DNA from: Campanula takesimana
Lineage: Eukaryota; Streptophyta; Magnoliopsida; Asterales; Campanulaceae
Assembly (NCBI GenBank): GCA_026119855.1
Contig: JAOWBW010000147.1
Coordinates: forward strand, 620,001-684,000
Direction of reading: 5' to 3'
DNA length: 64,000 nucleotides
Both the position numbers and the translations under genes were made by a program. The notes beneath the pieces are model-generated. The model was not told the DNA's origin. It made no database searches and saw only the letters and a program-made list of their open reading frames with translations. The stretch's first letter is position 1, and each line of letters opens with the position of its first letter. Below are positions 10,942-20,412 of this stretch, in pieces.

Positions 10942-11013
10942 GTTTGGGAAGAACATTTTTTGACAAATTGGATGAGGAAGAAAGCATTAGTTTGATTGAG
11001 AAAAATAGCAACA
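10942..11013 (+). pseudogene. exon-like block with consensus splice sites (unit A)
   Basis: 72 bases preceded by a pyrimidine-rich tract ending TTTCATTAG and followed by the donor GTGAGTAAG. One frame is open and reads LGRTFFDKLDEEESISLI, acidic and helical in character; the other two frames have stops. The same exon and both splice sites are kept in unit C (43269-43340). I do not recognise the protein. The open frame plus both splice sites suggest an internal exon of a captured or ancestral host gene; neighbouring exons were not found. Confidence 0.4.
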
Positions 11014-11544
11014 GTGAGTAAGTTTCACCTCTACATTTTTGCATATATTACACTTATCTTTCAATTATATTATTACCTCCATCCAAAATAAATTTTTATT
11101 TATTCTCTTCATCAAAAGAAAAAATATATTTATTTTGAGACGGAGAAAGTATGAGTTTATGAGTTTACATTATCCATCAACATGTGTATTTCATTAACTT
11201 ATTTGGAAAAAGTTATTTATAATAGTATTGGGTGGGGAAACATAATTTGAGGATTTTCGAAGGAGAAGGGAGAGGGGTTATAGAGTGCGCGGGTGGTGGG
11301 AGAAGGGATTGTAGAGAGAAAGAGAGAGAAGGAAAGAAAAAGAGAGAGAGGGGAAGTTACAAATAAGGGGTTCGGGAGATGGTGTTATTTTATGATTTTA
11401 GGTTTTGGGTGGGGAAACATAATTTGAGGATTTTCGATAGTTTATCCAATGAATAAGGGGAGACAAGAGAATATATGTTTAGCAACATATACACATTGAG
11501 AATAATGGAAATAGGCTCTCCTCTTTAAGAACTGGATTGTTTTT

Positions 11545-11700
11545 TGGGCCTTTAGGGGAATAATTTCTTTTCTTCTTATTTTCTTGGTAAATAGCACGGC
11601 CCATTAAGAAAATTGGAAAATCCTAAATTTGTCTACAACTTTCTGGCGGCTCCTAACCCTAAAACCAGTGTAAGAAAACCCTAACTTCTGTCTATAAATG
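11545..11700 (+). promoter_or_regulatory. housekeeping-type plant promoter (unit A)
   Basis: TGGGCC (11545-11550) and its reverse complement GGCCCA (11599-11604), AACCCTAAAA near 11656, AAACCCTAA (11676-11684) and TATAAATG (11693-11700) come in this order. Telo-box plus site II is the known signature of promoters of ribosomal-protein and other translation or mitochondrial genes. The same layout precedes the short exons of units B and C. Confidence 0.55.
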
Positions 11701-11850
11701 ACTAGCAGCAGCACAGACCCAAATCAGACATTCTAGCGGCCGCCTCTCTATCTCTCCACCCTATCCATTTTTCCTTGAATTCATCCCCTTTCGTTTTGAC
11801 CAGATCTTGATCTGTCACAGCAATCTTTAAGATTATATCTTAACTTATTT

Positions 11851-12108
11851 ATGTTATCATCAATGTGGAGAATGTTGCCTTTGAGCCAACCTGATTCAAA
11901 GGTAACTTTTATTTGTAAATTGGTTTCTTATATATCGATCATGAGATCTGCTTATCTCTCTCAGATTTTATTGATTCTCTCTCTCGCTTTTGGTATTATA
12001 TAATTCATGTAACGTATTTAATGTAAAATAAAACTTGTGCAGCAATGTGGTACAATCAGGCGTGTGTATACGAGAAGAGGAGCACTCGACAAGTCATGTA
12101 AGTCATGA
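11851..12108 (+). pseudogene. small two-exon ORF behind the unit A promoter
   Basis: Exon 1 (11851-11901) starts at an ATG 151 bases after the TATA box and reads MLSSMWRMLPLSQPDSK. It ends in AAAG|GTAACT. A 141-bp intron ends at TTGTGCAG, and exon 2 (12043-12108) continues in phase 0 for 21 codons (QCGTIRRVYTRRG...) to TGA. The N-terminus, rich in Met and Arg, could be an organelle-targeting peptide (inference). Unit C keeps the same structure. Unit B lacks this second exon but has a longer alternative (30160-30919). Probably a truncated relict; product not recognised. Confidence 0.35.
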
Positions 12109-12245
12109 AGCTATTGTTGTTGATGAAAAAGCGAGTTTGAGAGAAAACCGAGTGATTCTAGAAAATAAATAGGAGGAGAGGGAAAGCTATTGTTGTTGAT
12201 GAAGAGGCGAGTTTGAAAGAAAACCAAGCGAGTCGGGAAAATAAA
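12107..12245 (+). repeat. tandem pair of about 65-bp repeats
   Basis: Two copies of a block reading GCTATTGTTGTTGATGA, then GCGAGTTTGA, AGAAAACC and GGAAAATAAA, at about 12107-12169 and 12181-12245. The pair is present in units B (31120-31260) and C (44430-44570), so it is older than the unit array. One frame reads as acidic repeats (DEEASLRENRAS in unit B), which may be a relict exon. Confidence 0.6.
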
Positions 12246-13036
12246 GAAGGCAAACTAGGAGAAATATTTAGGAAATGAGAATCTATAATTACTTTATAAT
12301 GTGTATTGCTTAGAAGGCTGTAATTGACATGTACTCTCTTTCCCAATATGAATTGTAATTAACTTGTACTCTCTATGTCCCAAAATGAATGTCAAATTTT
12401 CAATTTTCAAAGAATGGTCAAGTTATCTTTCTTTTACATAATTTTACTTGATTATTAGGGTATTTGGTATCTTACACTTGTATTATAGTTGCATAAATTC
12501 CTCAAATTATTGGATATTTTAATCACATAATTTATCATAAATTGCGTGTATTTATTCTTTCTAATAGACATACAAAATAAATGACAGAATTAGGAGGGGA
12601 GTTGCATGCCATATAAAGACTATGGTAATATGATAAGTCCTTTTTGCTTTAAAACCTTAACTCTAAATCCAAAATTGAAGGGAATTATCTTCTTTTCTCT
12701 GCGAAAAAAGCTGGAGCATGTATGGTTGTAAGAATCCAGAAATTGTATATATATGGATCTTTTCTCTAAATGGAAAGTTGTGGATGAATTATTTTCTGGG
12801 GACAACTCATAAGAAATAAGAGACCCTTATTATGAAAATCTTATTAGTGATTATTTTGTATGAATGAATACTACAACCTTATCCCTTACTCCAAAAAGAG
12901 AAAGTAATTATCTAATTTCTTTACTTGCCACATTTAAAAATAGAATGTTATTTACACATTTTAAAAGTATAAACGATAAATTTGGTATATATATGAAAGA
13001 TCATATTTTTAACTGATATACTTTAAACAAGTAAAA

Positions 13037-13979
13037 TGTTAGGGCACAAGGGGTCTAATATTCTTGAGGGTAGGTCGACTATCTTGTGGTGCACTGTGTG
13101 TGAATTGAGTTTTGCTACGGAATTATGATAAGCTGAAAAGGAGAAATGTAAAGATAAATAACAAGTGTAATGTGTGTGTAAATAGTGTATGAGAGAGTAA
13201 GACAAACACAACGATGTAACGTGGTTCGGAGTAAAGCAACTCTCCTACATCCATGCCTCACTATCCTCAACAGTGAAGAGCAATCCACTATAATCCTTCA
13301 TCAAGTAATTACAATAAATTGCATGGAAAATTCCCTCATAATTTTCCAACTTTATTAGTCTCACTAACTATGTTGTGCTTGTTGCTAAGCACTGGAAACC
13401 AAAAGAAAAGGTTTCACAAATGTGAAGATTTGGTGATTTCTAAATGGCTCTAGTCAGCTATGTGAGACCTCTATTAAGTGTGATTTTACAAGATTTGCTT
13501 AAAAGCTTATATGGATGTTTTTAGAATGGCAAAGAGGTGTGTTATTCACTGTATGTAATTCTCATTTTATAGGTCTTCATAAGGTATCCATTATGTTCTA
13601 ACGGTTTTGAGCATCTTCGGCTTGTGAATTGTCAGTCTACTATCCTTGACTGGAACAATGCTTATGAATAGTGTCAAGTCAGGTTTGACTTTGACTAGAA
13701 TTTTGAGTTGGCATGCCACATCATGTAGGTTGAGGTCTACTATCTTGGTGAGGTCGGCTATCTTGCTTAGTGTGAAGGTTCATGATAGTAGACCTTACCT
13801 AGATGAAATCTGGAGTATTGTCCCTTGAGTATTCTTCCATGGATTTAAAGAGGATGATTTTGTAAAGAGATGTTTCTTTAAAAAGTCGAATGTTCATAGA
13901 ACATTTGGCTTTAATTTAAGGGTCTTCATTTGCTTAATTATTTGTCAAAACTTTTTGTTTAGAACCTTGGGTTCTAATA
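13037..13979 (-). repeat. 3' LTR of copia family L, copy 1
   Basis: 943 bp, bounded on the plus strand by TGTTAG and CTAATA (CTAACA in copy 2), with a polypurine-like AAATGGGGAAAT on the minus strand immediately inside at 13980. That makes it the 3' LTR of a minus-strand element. TATA (minus CCTATAAAAT) lies at 13573-13564. The word GTCTACTATC(T/C)TTG occurs at 13634 and 13733, with variants at 13051, 13072 and 13751, and inverted at 13784. A block GTGGTTCGGAG...CTACATCCA...CCACTATAA (about 13220-13295) is shared with family R. Confidence 0.75.
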
Positions 13980-14176
13980 ATTTCCCCATTTATTGGAAAT
14001 AATTAAGCCAGAAAAGAAATGAACCAACAGTGATCCAATGGAGAGAGTGGCTGACTTCATCAAACTAAAACAGAAAAACAGAGTTAGCCCAAAAGAGATG
14101 TAGCCAAAGTCTTTACATCCCAAAACAAGAACTAAGAAATTGAAATTGTTCAACAGTAAAAAAATTTAGAGTGTGT

Positions 14177-16052
14177 TTAATCAAACAGAGCATCAATGAT
14201 GTCATCAATCTGTTATGGAGGTTCTGGTTGTGTTTGACTAAGTTCAACTGCAGTTAAGTGCCTTTCCCTTCCAAGGTTGAGAAGATTCAATTGTCTTTTG
14301 ATGAACCTGAAGTAGTACTGCATGTTGTTCCAGGTTAGGCTCTCATGTCCTCATATGAAATTCCAAGTTGAATGAGCTAACTTTTCTTCATGAGTTCTTA
14401 TTTCTTTCCCGAGTCTCTTGAAGTTGTGGGAGCCATTGAAGCTGGTACTAGCAAAAGAGGTCTGGAATTTGGATTTTCTCTTGGTGGTACTTGATTTTGA
14501 GTGAAGATCTCTTGAGTTTGAGAGAATTCTTTGAAGGACTTGATTTGAGAGAGAACTTCATCTAGTCTACTATCTTTCATGCAAGAATCTTGATCTCTCT
14601 AACATAGTTCCCAACTACTACATTGATGTCTTCATGAGTTACAGCAGGAAAGGGGTTTAGAGATGCTAAGAAAATAGGATCAAGAACTAAAGGACATGAA
14701 TATTGGTAGATGGGGGGTTCTTCCATGCAAGGCTCATTTGGAAAGATAAAGGAGCTGGGTAGGCCACCAAAGAGTCTCTTGATGGCATGCATTCCATAAA
14801 ATTTCTTTGTAACCAACTTCTAATAAATGATTTTGGCTAGGTCAATGTACTATTTTGCCACCATTCAGGCTAAATGGCACTAATCCTACTTCATGAATAA
14901 TGAACAGAATCAAAGATATCCTAAAAGTCTTCCATTCATTGTGGACAAAGAATAGCCTTCCTGAAAGTTCCCAAGTTGTATCTTTTAGTTGATCTTTTGA
15001 GTAAAAGCAAAATTGACTAGTTATAGAAGAGTTCACATTTCTTGAGGGAACTCAAGGTCTTCATAGGAATGTCCTAAGGGCACGGCATAAGAAAAGAAGA
15101 ATTCAATTGGGTGAGATAAGAACCATGGAGGGGGCACATAGTACATGTTTAGCAGATGAGTGGAGAAGAAAGGGTCTATGTTGATGTTGTATGGTTCAGA
15201 ATTGATGATTTCAAAATTGTAGTTGGTGTGAATATGAGGATTCACAAAAGATGATGAGTGTGAGCTTTTAGATGGTTAGGGTCTAGAGGATGATTTTTCT
15301 AGTCCAAGCTTCTTCCATGTAGGCTCAAAACCATATCTCTGCTCAAGCTCATGAAATTTCTCAATATTTCCAATATCTGATAAGGCATCATATGCTTGTC
15401 TACCAAAAGGATTTTCTTTATTAAGAACGGCTTTGCCTTTATTAGTAGGTAATGTCAGAGCTGGAATTGAGGGATAGGGCTTTTCAAGATTCAACTGTGA
15501 GAGGTAGAATGAAGTGCTTTTGGAATAGTAGAAGTGGTCTGAGGTGGGTCTCTTATCATCTTATCTGTACCAGAGAGGTCTACTATTGGTTCTTGATCGA
15601 CCTCAATATCAACATTCCCCCTTTCGTTTTCAACACTAGGTTCCCTGATCTCAATATTTTCAAGTTCAAAATCATTCCCCCTATCAAATTCAAAAGATGC
15701 ATTCTCATTTTGTGGATCAAGATGTGAGATTCTAGGAGTAGGCATAATCATTAATGATGAGGGTGCTGATGAAGTAGGAGGATTAACAGAGGGAGAATGA
15801 TGATTTTCGGAGGAGGTATTAGGTGACTTGCTAAGAGACCTTACTGCTGCAACTGCAGTCTTGCTTCCTGAACTGAGATTCTCATCAGATGAACCTTGTT
15901 GAATTGGTTCATAGTCAAAGGGTTAAGGAGGAGAGATAGGAGAGGAATCAGGAGAGGGTTCTTCATCAGCCAACACAATCCTTCTTTTCTTGCTTAAGGG
16001 GTTGAGAGATACTTGAGGAATCAGGAGAGGGTTCTTTGTTGAATCTTAAAAT
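14177..16052 (-). pseudogene. extra ORF downstream of the pol position, family L, copy 1
   Basis: A minus-strand reading of about 600 codons, broken by several frameshifts and stops, ends at TAA 14179-14177 close to the polypurine tract. The N-terminal part (16050-15490) is Ser/Pro/Glu-rich with KKRRIVLADEEP. The middle holds FEPTWKKLGLE, HPIEFFFSYAVPLGHSYEDL and FFVHNEWKTF. The end has WNNMQYYFRFIKRQL. The slot between pol and 3' LTR is where Sirevirus-type copia elements carry an additional, env-like ORF; I see no signal peptide or membrane anchor, so function is open. Copy 1 lacks about 90 and 40 bp still present in copy 2. Confidence 0.55.
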
Positions 16053-16223
16053 TGTTGGGTTTTGATGCATCATGCGCAGCGGAATAATAAAATGTAATCA
16101 AACACCCATGAGTCCGGATCCATGCATGTTGATTAAATTAAATACTAGATGGAAGAATACTAACCCTTGAAGATCGCATCCATGAACACGTACGTTAAGG
16201 TGCTAAAGAAAACACCCTCTATC
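16053..16223 (-). repeat. inverted fragment of an S-like LTR end, copy 1
   Basis: It begins TGTTGGGTTTTGATGCATCATGCGCAGCGGAATAA, split here as TGTTGGGTTTTGATG and CATGCGCAGCGGAATAA, which mirrors the CCGCTGCGCATG...AACCCAACA end of S LTRs on the opposite strand. It then has CCGGATCCATGCATG and AACCCTTGAAGATCG. It stops at 16224 against another element. Same in copy 2 (49765-49935), so it predates the duplication. Confidence 0.6.
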
Positions 16224-16555
16224 TGTAATAGCCCCAAAATTTAAGTGTTTTATTTTGGATATGTGTTGTTTTTTTGGATCAAAAAATGATTAGTGGGATT
16301 TTAGTTGGGTCCCTAGGGAAAATTAAGTTAATTGGCCCAGTTAAAAGTGATTTGAAGATGTTAAATTAAATTGAGTTGGCCCGTTTGAAAAAAATATTAA
16401 GGTTTATAAATAGGTAAAATAACTAAACCTAAATTATTTCATCATAAATCAAATAGAGAATATTTGACGGAAGGGTGCAGCGGTGGAAAAGAGGACCGAA
16501 CATGATGGTGGGCGTTCATGTCATAGGTAATTGTCTAAATTTCAGAAATTGGTAG
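16224..16555 (+). repeat. start of an LTR-like sequence (TGTAATA-type), copy 1
   Basis: It opens TGTAATAGCCCCAAAATTT (TGTAATACCCCC in copy 2), a start typical of plant gypsy LTRs. No ORF. It is interrupted at 16556 by the S LTR and resumes at 18032 (ATTTATAAATGGG) up to about 18453. The matching 3' end was not found, so LTR identity is an inference. Confidence 0.4.
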
Positions 16556-18031
16556 TGTTGGTGCCCTAGGCACGTTTATTTAAACGTTATGTATGTTATC
16601 AGTTCATTCATATTAATAAAGAGATGTTTTGACTATTATTATTGTTCCTGTTTACTTATAATAATCTCCTAGTATAAGTCTAAATGATCATAGGATGATC
16701 ATGTTAGACTTATGGGTACTTTTTGGAAACAAGGTGGGTACTTTTTGGGAACAAGGTACTGGACATGACCCGCTGTACGTGATTTATGTCATGGTCAATG
16801 TCATATATAAATCTCATATTAGTTATGTCATTTGAATCCTTAGACATGAAGTTATTATAGTCTTCCACTTGATGAACATTATGTTTGACATATTCAAATG
16901 CTACCTTTAACCAGGAAGTTATAAAGGATATGATTGGCATAATCAGATTCACGTAGGGAAGAATAATAAGCTAAATGGATTTGTCTCTCTTCGGAGAGAT
17001 GTCAAGCTTGGGCCCCTCGTAGAATGATGTTGATGAAATATTTGGCCAAACTCAAGTGAATTGATTGGATCAATGTCATTTGTATTATCAACATATTCGG
17101 GATCGAGAAAAGTATTGAGCAAACACAAGTTGACTTGATGACCATGACTTGTGTTCAATGACATCGTGGACAAAGGGATTGTGACATGCTCTATGAGGAA
17201 TACGAACTTATATATAGTTACACTATTTGGATAGGTATGACGGTTTGCTAGAACCTAATCATATCTTATAGGTTTATGTTTAAACCCATTGCCAACTTAG
17301 TGTAATCCAATAGGGTCACACACAAATAGAACGAATCCTAAAGGACTTAATTGGACTTTGGGTCGAAGGGCCTTTAAGGGATTTTAGGAATTTAGAGGAG
17401 AAAACCGGAAAATAGGAGGGTCCGGGCGGACCTATGTAAGGACCCGGTCGGACCTTACATAGGACCCGGCCGGACCTCCTACTATACCCGGGCAGACCAA
17501 GCCAATTCGGCATGGGATTTTCTATTTCGGTTTTCTTGCGGGTTTGGTCACTTGTTACCTATTTTGAATAGTTGAAACAAGTATAAAACCCACCTCTAGT
17601 TGCCCTAATCAGTCCATAACTTTGTGAGAGCCTCCAAAGAGTTTGAAGGGTTATTTTTTTGTTCTAAGATCTTTTGAGTGAGGAACAAGAACATCACAAA
17701 TAAATTCCATATAGTTCTAATATAATTGTGAAAGCGTGTTTCACAATTTGGTCTAGCAACCAAGATCAAGAAGCTACTTGATATTCGTTCGAAGGTGTGG
17801 ATACCGATAGAGGGTGTCACCTCCATAGTTCATGTTCCTTCTGTTGTTCATGATCAATTTTCAAATTCTTTACCAAGAATCAAGGTTGTTAATCAAAGGC
17901 ATCAAGGGTCAGTATTCTAGTATTCATTATGCATGAATTTGACTTAATCATATGAATGGATCTATGGGCTTTGGGTTTCATGAAAATTTTAATGCTTTAT
18001 TCCACTGCACATGTTATGAGGAAACCCAACA
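16556..18031 (+). repeat. solo LTR of family S, copy 1
   Basis: About 1476 bp from TGTTGGTGCCCTAGGCACG to GAAACCCAACA, with no internal coding region and host-type sequence directly on both sides. A TATA box (GTATAAAACC) is at about 17580. Four CG-rich words, GGTCCGGGCGGACCT, GGACCCGGTCGGACCT, GGACCCGGCCGGACCT and ACCCGGGCAGACC, lie at 17419-17498, 85-165 bases upstream of it. A short tandem duplication (GGGTACTTTTTGG) is at about 16715-16752. A clean target duplication is not visible; the 5' edge may lie up to 8 bases further left. It occurs at the same site in copy 2. Confidence 0.8.
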
Positions 18032-18453
18032 ATTTATAAATGGGTAAAGGATGTAAATAGGTCGTGGTAGAATGGGCGAATGCAACGGTTAAATTTTGAG
18101 AGAGAAATGAGACGTGGGAGTTAATGTAGCCGTTATTGAACAGTAACTGTTGTCCCCTTTTACTGTTCACTCAACAGTAAAATGGTTGGGGCAAGACGTG
18201 ATCTTTTTATTTACTCCTGCAAAATTTGGGCGGAAATGGAAGTGAATTTCAGTCAATTAAACTTGAGTTTGACCAACAAGATCAAAATTCTTTATCCTTT
18301 TTGCAAATCACATCAAGATTTTGCCAAATTTTCAACCAACATTAATATTAAAGTATGATGGCTGTCAAAATTTTATGGGCTCAAGAATGTATAAACAGCT
18401 AACCCTATGGTAAAAAATCATGATGAAAGCTATTGAAATTAATTAGCATTCAC
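18032..18453 (+). repeat. continuation of the TGTAATA-type sequence, copy 1
   Basis: AT-rich non-coding DNA that continues the sequence interrupted by the solo S LTR. It contains GAACAGTAACTGTTGTCCCC and TTCACTCAACAGTAAAATGG, which form a loose inverted pair. No ORF. It runs into the TATA box at 18454. Confidence 0.4.
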
Positions 18454-18462
18454 TATAAATAG
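18454..18462 (+). promoter_or_regulatory. TATA box in front of the antisense ORF, copy 1
   Basis: TATAAATAG, 60 bases before the ATG at 18522, with CTTAGCTGTT directly downstream at 18471. Conserved in copy 2 at 52156-52164. It may serve the antisense ORF or be the TATA box of the LTR-like sequence that precedes it. Confidence 0.5.
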
Positions 18463-18521
18463 ACAGGGTTCTTAGCTGTTTAGAGTATCACACTTTGAGT
18501 TTTTGCCATTTTTAGAGTATA

Positions 18522-19477
18522 ATGGGTAGGTTATTCTCTAAATTCAGTCTAAGTAAAATGTCCAACACAACTAAGAAGCTCGTGTTTAAGTGTCCAAAAT
18601 TGATAGAGACTGAGGAGGATAAATTTGAGAGAGAGTTCAATTATTATTCTGTCCAAACTGATCATAGACTAGTAGAAGAGGTTGGTCAATTGCCAAATGA
18701 TTTTCCTCTAAAGTCAGAAGTTATCAGAGAGAGAGAAAATAAAGAGACAATGGCAAGAAGAGAAGGAGTTCATGATTGAAAATAAGCAGGCCAGATTGGC
18801 AGAGATGGCCAAGGAGAGAGGGAAGGCTAAGATGAAGGGCCTGTTGGAGAGAAGAATGTGACCTTGTTGCAGCTATTTGGTGCAACAATAGATGTTGAAG
18901 AATATATTTGGAAAGGGAAGGAAATTATGGTGAGGCAAGAGAATGTTGTTATGGAGAAGGGTGAGTCATCACAAGTGAAGAGTGAGGGCTTAGCTGTTGA
19001 GCTAGATAGCTTAGCTGTTGAGTAGTCTGAGGCCATTGAGAGACTTTATCATTCTATGACAAGGGATGAGCTGACTTTGGATGTTGAAGTGCTTGAAGGT
19101 CAAGCTAATAACTACAATGGGGTATCAAGATCACCACTAAAGTCCTATGTAAGCTTTTTAGTGAGTACATGAGATGTTGCAGTCCTGCCAAGGTCTATGA
19201 TTTTGAAGAAGGACCTCCAACAAATGTAGCTTTCATGGTTCAGAGCAGTGCTCATTCCTCAGGAACATTTTGCTTTCTGTCTCCTCTTGAAGACTTCCAT
19301 AATGATGAACAGGTCATGGAATGGTGGCTATACAAATTGAGTTCTTCTTTGTAGTTTTGAGTAACTGCAATTGACCCTTTCTTGAAGAGGCACCCCATTT
19401 GGCTTGAGAGATATAGGGAGACAAGTCAGAATGCTTAGGCTAGGCCTTATGGAGGTGAGAATCAGCAGGACACATTT
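18522..19477 (+). pseudogene. antisense ORF beside family-R pol, copy 1
   Basis: A plus-strand reading of about 310 codons running towards the 3' end of the minus-strand R pol gene. The first frame (18522-18779) starts MGRLFSKFSLSKMS and continues KLVFKCPKLIETEE. After a frameshift comes a charged, coiled-coil-like stretch (RLAEMAKERGKAK). After another shift come LLQLFGATIDVEEYIWKGKE and, further on, CCSPAKVYDFEEGPPTNVAF and EWWLYKLS. Frame, codons and order are kept in copy 2. Family-R words (TTAGCTGTT) lie in and around it (18990, 19011, 19535, 19693), so I assign it to the R element. I do not recognise the protein; it may be an accessory ORF or a captured gene. Confidence 0.5.
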
Positions 19478-19773
19478 AAATGGAGGTTTGTAAGCTCTTG
19501 GAGGTGAAACATGTGAACAACTAATTTTGCAAGCTTAGCTGTTCAAGTGGAGGGTTGTTACTGAGAAGAAGTTTGCTGAAGAAAAGGGCTACCATGCAAT
19601 TTAGGAGGCAGCATAGTTGTGTAGAGTAGGTTGTTGGGTTCTTTGGATAAGACAAAGCATCATTGGACCTTTTGAATGGATCTTTGTCAAGGTTAGCTGT
19701 TGAAGTCTATGAACAGCTAACCACTATCTTTGTATTGTGATTGTTTATGAAATGAATTTTTATTTTTTCCCTT
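19478..19773. other. spacer between antisense ORF and R pol 3' end
   Basis: About 300 bases without a gene. An inverted pair GTTAGCTGTTGAAG (19692) and GAACAGCTAACC (19711) could form a hairpin where the two convergent transcripts would meet. An AATGAATTTTTATTTTTTCCC tract follows, shown here as AATGAATTTTTATTTTTT. Confidence 0.5.
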
Positions 19774-20412
19774 TTATTTTGGCAAGTTAATCATTCCTAA
19801 CATTCCTCTTAAAAGTTCAAATCTCTTTTCATCCATAGCTCTTGTCAGTATATTAGCCACATTGTCCTCAGTGCCTACTTTGGCTAAATTAATGTGTCCT
19901 TTTTCAACATGGTCTCTAATGAAGTGATATCTGACTTCAATATGATTTGTTTTAGAGTGTTGAACAGGATTCTCAGTCATAGCAATGGTGCTTGAGTTAT
20001 CACAGAATATAGCAATGTTGGACAAATTCATAACAAAGTCTTGAAGTTGACTTTTAAGGAATAGAATTTGTGAACAGCAGAGACCAGCTGCAACATATTC
20101 AACCTCAGCTGTTGAGGTTGCTATAGACGTTTTCTTTTTTCTACACCAAGAGATAATCCTAGATCCAATTAATTGACATCCTCCACTAGTTGACTTTCCA
20201 TCTAGATTGCATCTAGCATAATCTGAGTCAGTAAAGCCTAGGAGTGAGAATGGTGATTCATTTGGATACCATAAGCAATAATCTGGGGTTCCCTTTAGAT
20301 ATCTCAAAATTCTTTTTATAGCAGCAAGATGAGATTCTTTAGGGTCTACTTGAAATCTTGCCCAGAGACAAACACTGTGAGATTCTTGAGGCAGTGACAT
20401 ATAGGAGAGATC
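19774..20412 (-). pseudogene. family R RNase H, copy 1
   Basis: The 208-codon frame contains copia RNase H marks: GFTDSDYARCNLDGKSTSG (first catalytic Asp), SWCRKKKTSIATSTAEVEY (catalytic Glu) and IFCDNSSTIAMTENP (Asp), ending HIEVRYHFIRDHV and MLGMINLPK with TAA at 19776-19774. It removes RNA from the RNA-DNA hybrid. It is separated from RT by a small deletion/frameshift at 20400-20415, where the usual GSLLYVTASRPDI passage is shortened and split over frames; copy 2 has the same defect, so it predates the duplication. Confidence 0.85.

Larger units (their letters stand above)
9823..13036. repeat. gene-like unit A
   Basis: About 3.2 kb of AT-rich single-copy-like DNA that recurs as unit B (29238-33286, right half only) and unit C (33110-33286 plus 42630-45123). 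Its own 3' end (about 12880-13030) repeats its beginning (TTTTAAAAGTATAAA, GGTATATATATG), so the unit is itself part of an old tandem array. It holds an exon-like block, a promoter, a short coding exon and small tandem duplications, listed separately. A TA microsatellite lies at about 9891-9909. A tandem pair of about 60 bp (TATACTCTTATATATAG, about 10310-10400) and one of about 74 bp (AACAATAAGATCATTA, about 10430-10570) are present. Confidence 0.75.

Noticed and set aside
11656..11684. AACCCTAAA words as interstitial telomere repeats
   Set aside because: Only isolated words at a promoter position; no tandem array, so read as telo-boxes.
16541..16560. Clean target duplication for the S LTR at 16556
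   Set aside because: Neither GGTAG nor the bases before ATTGGTAG match ATTTA on the right, so I do not claim one.
18827..19036. 69-codon minus-strand Ser/Thr-rich ORF opposite the antisense ORF
   Set aside because: Shadow of the plus-strand reading, which is the protein-like one and is conserved in copy 2.
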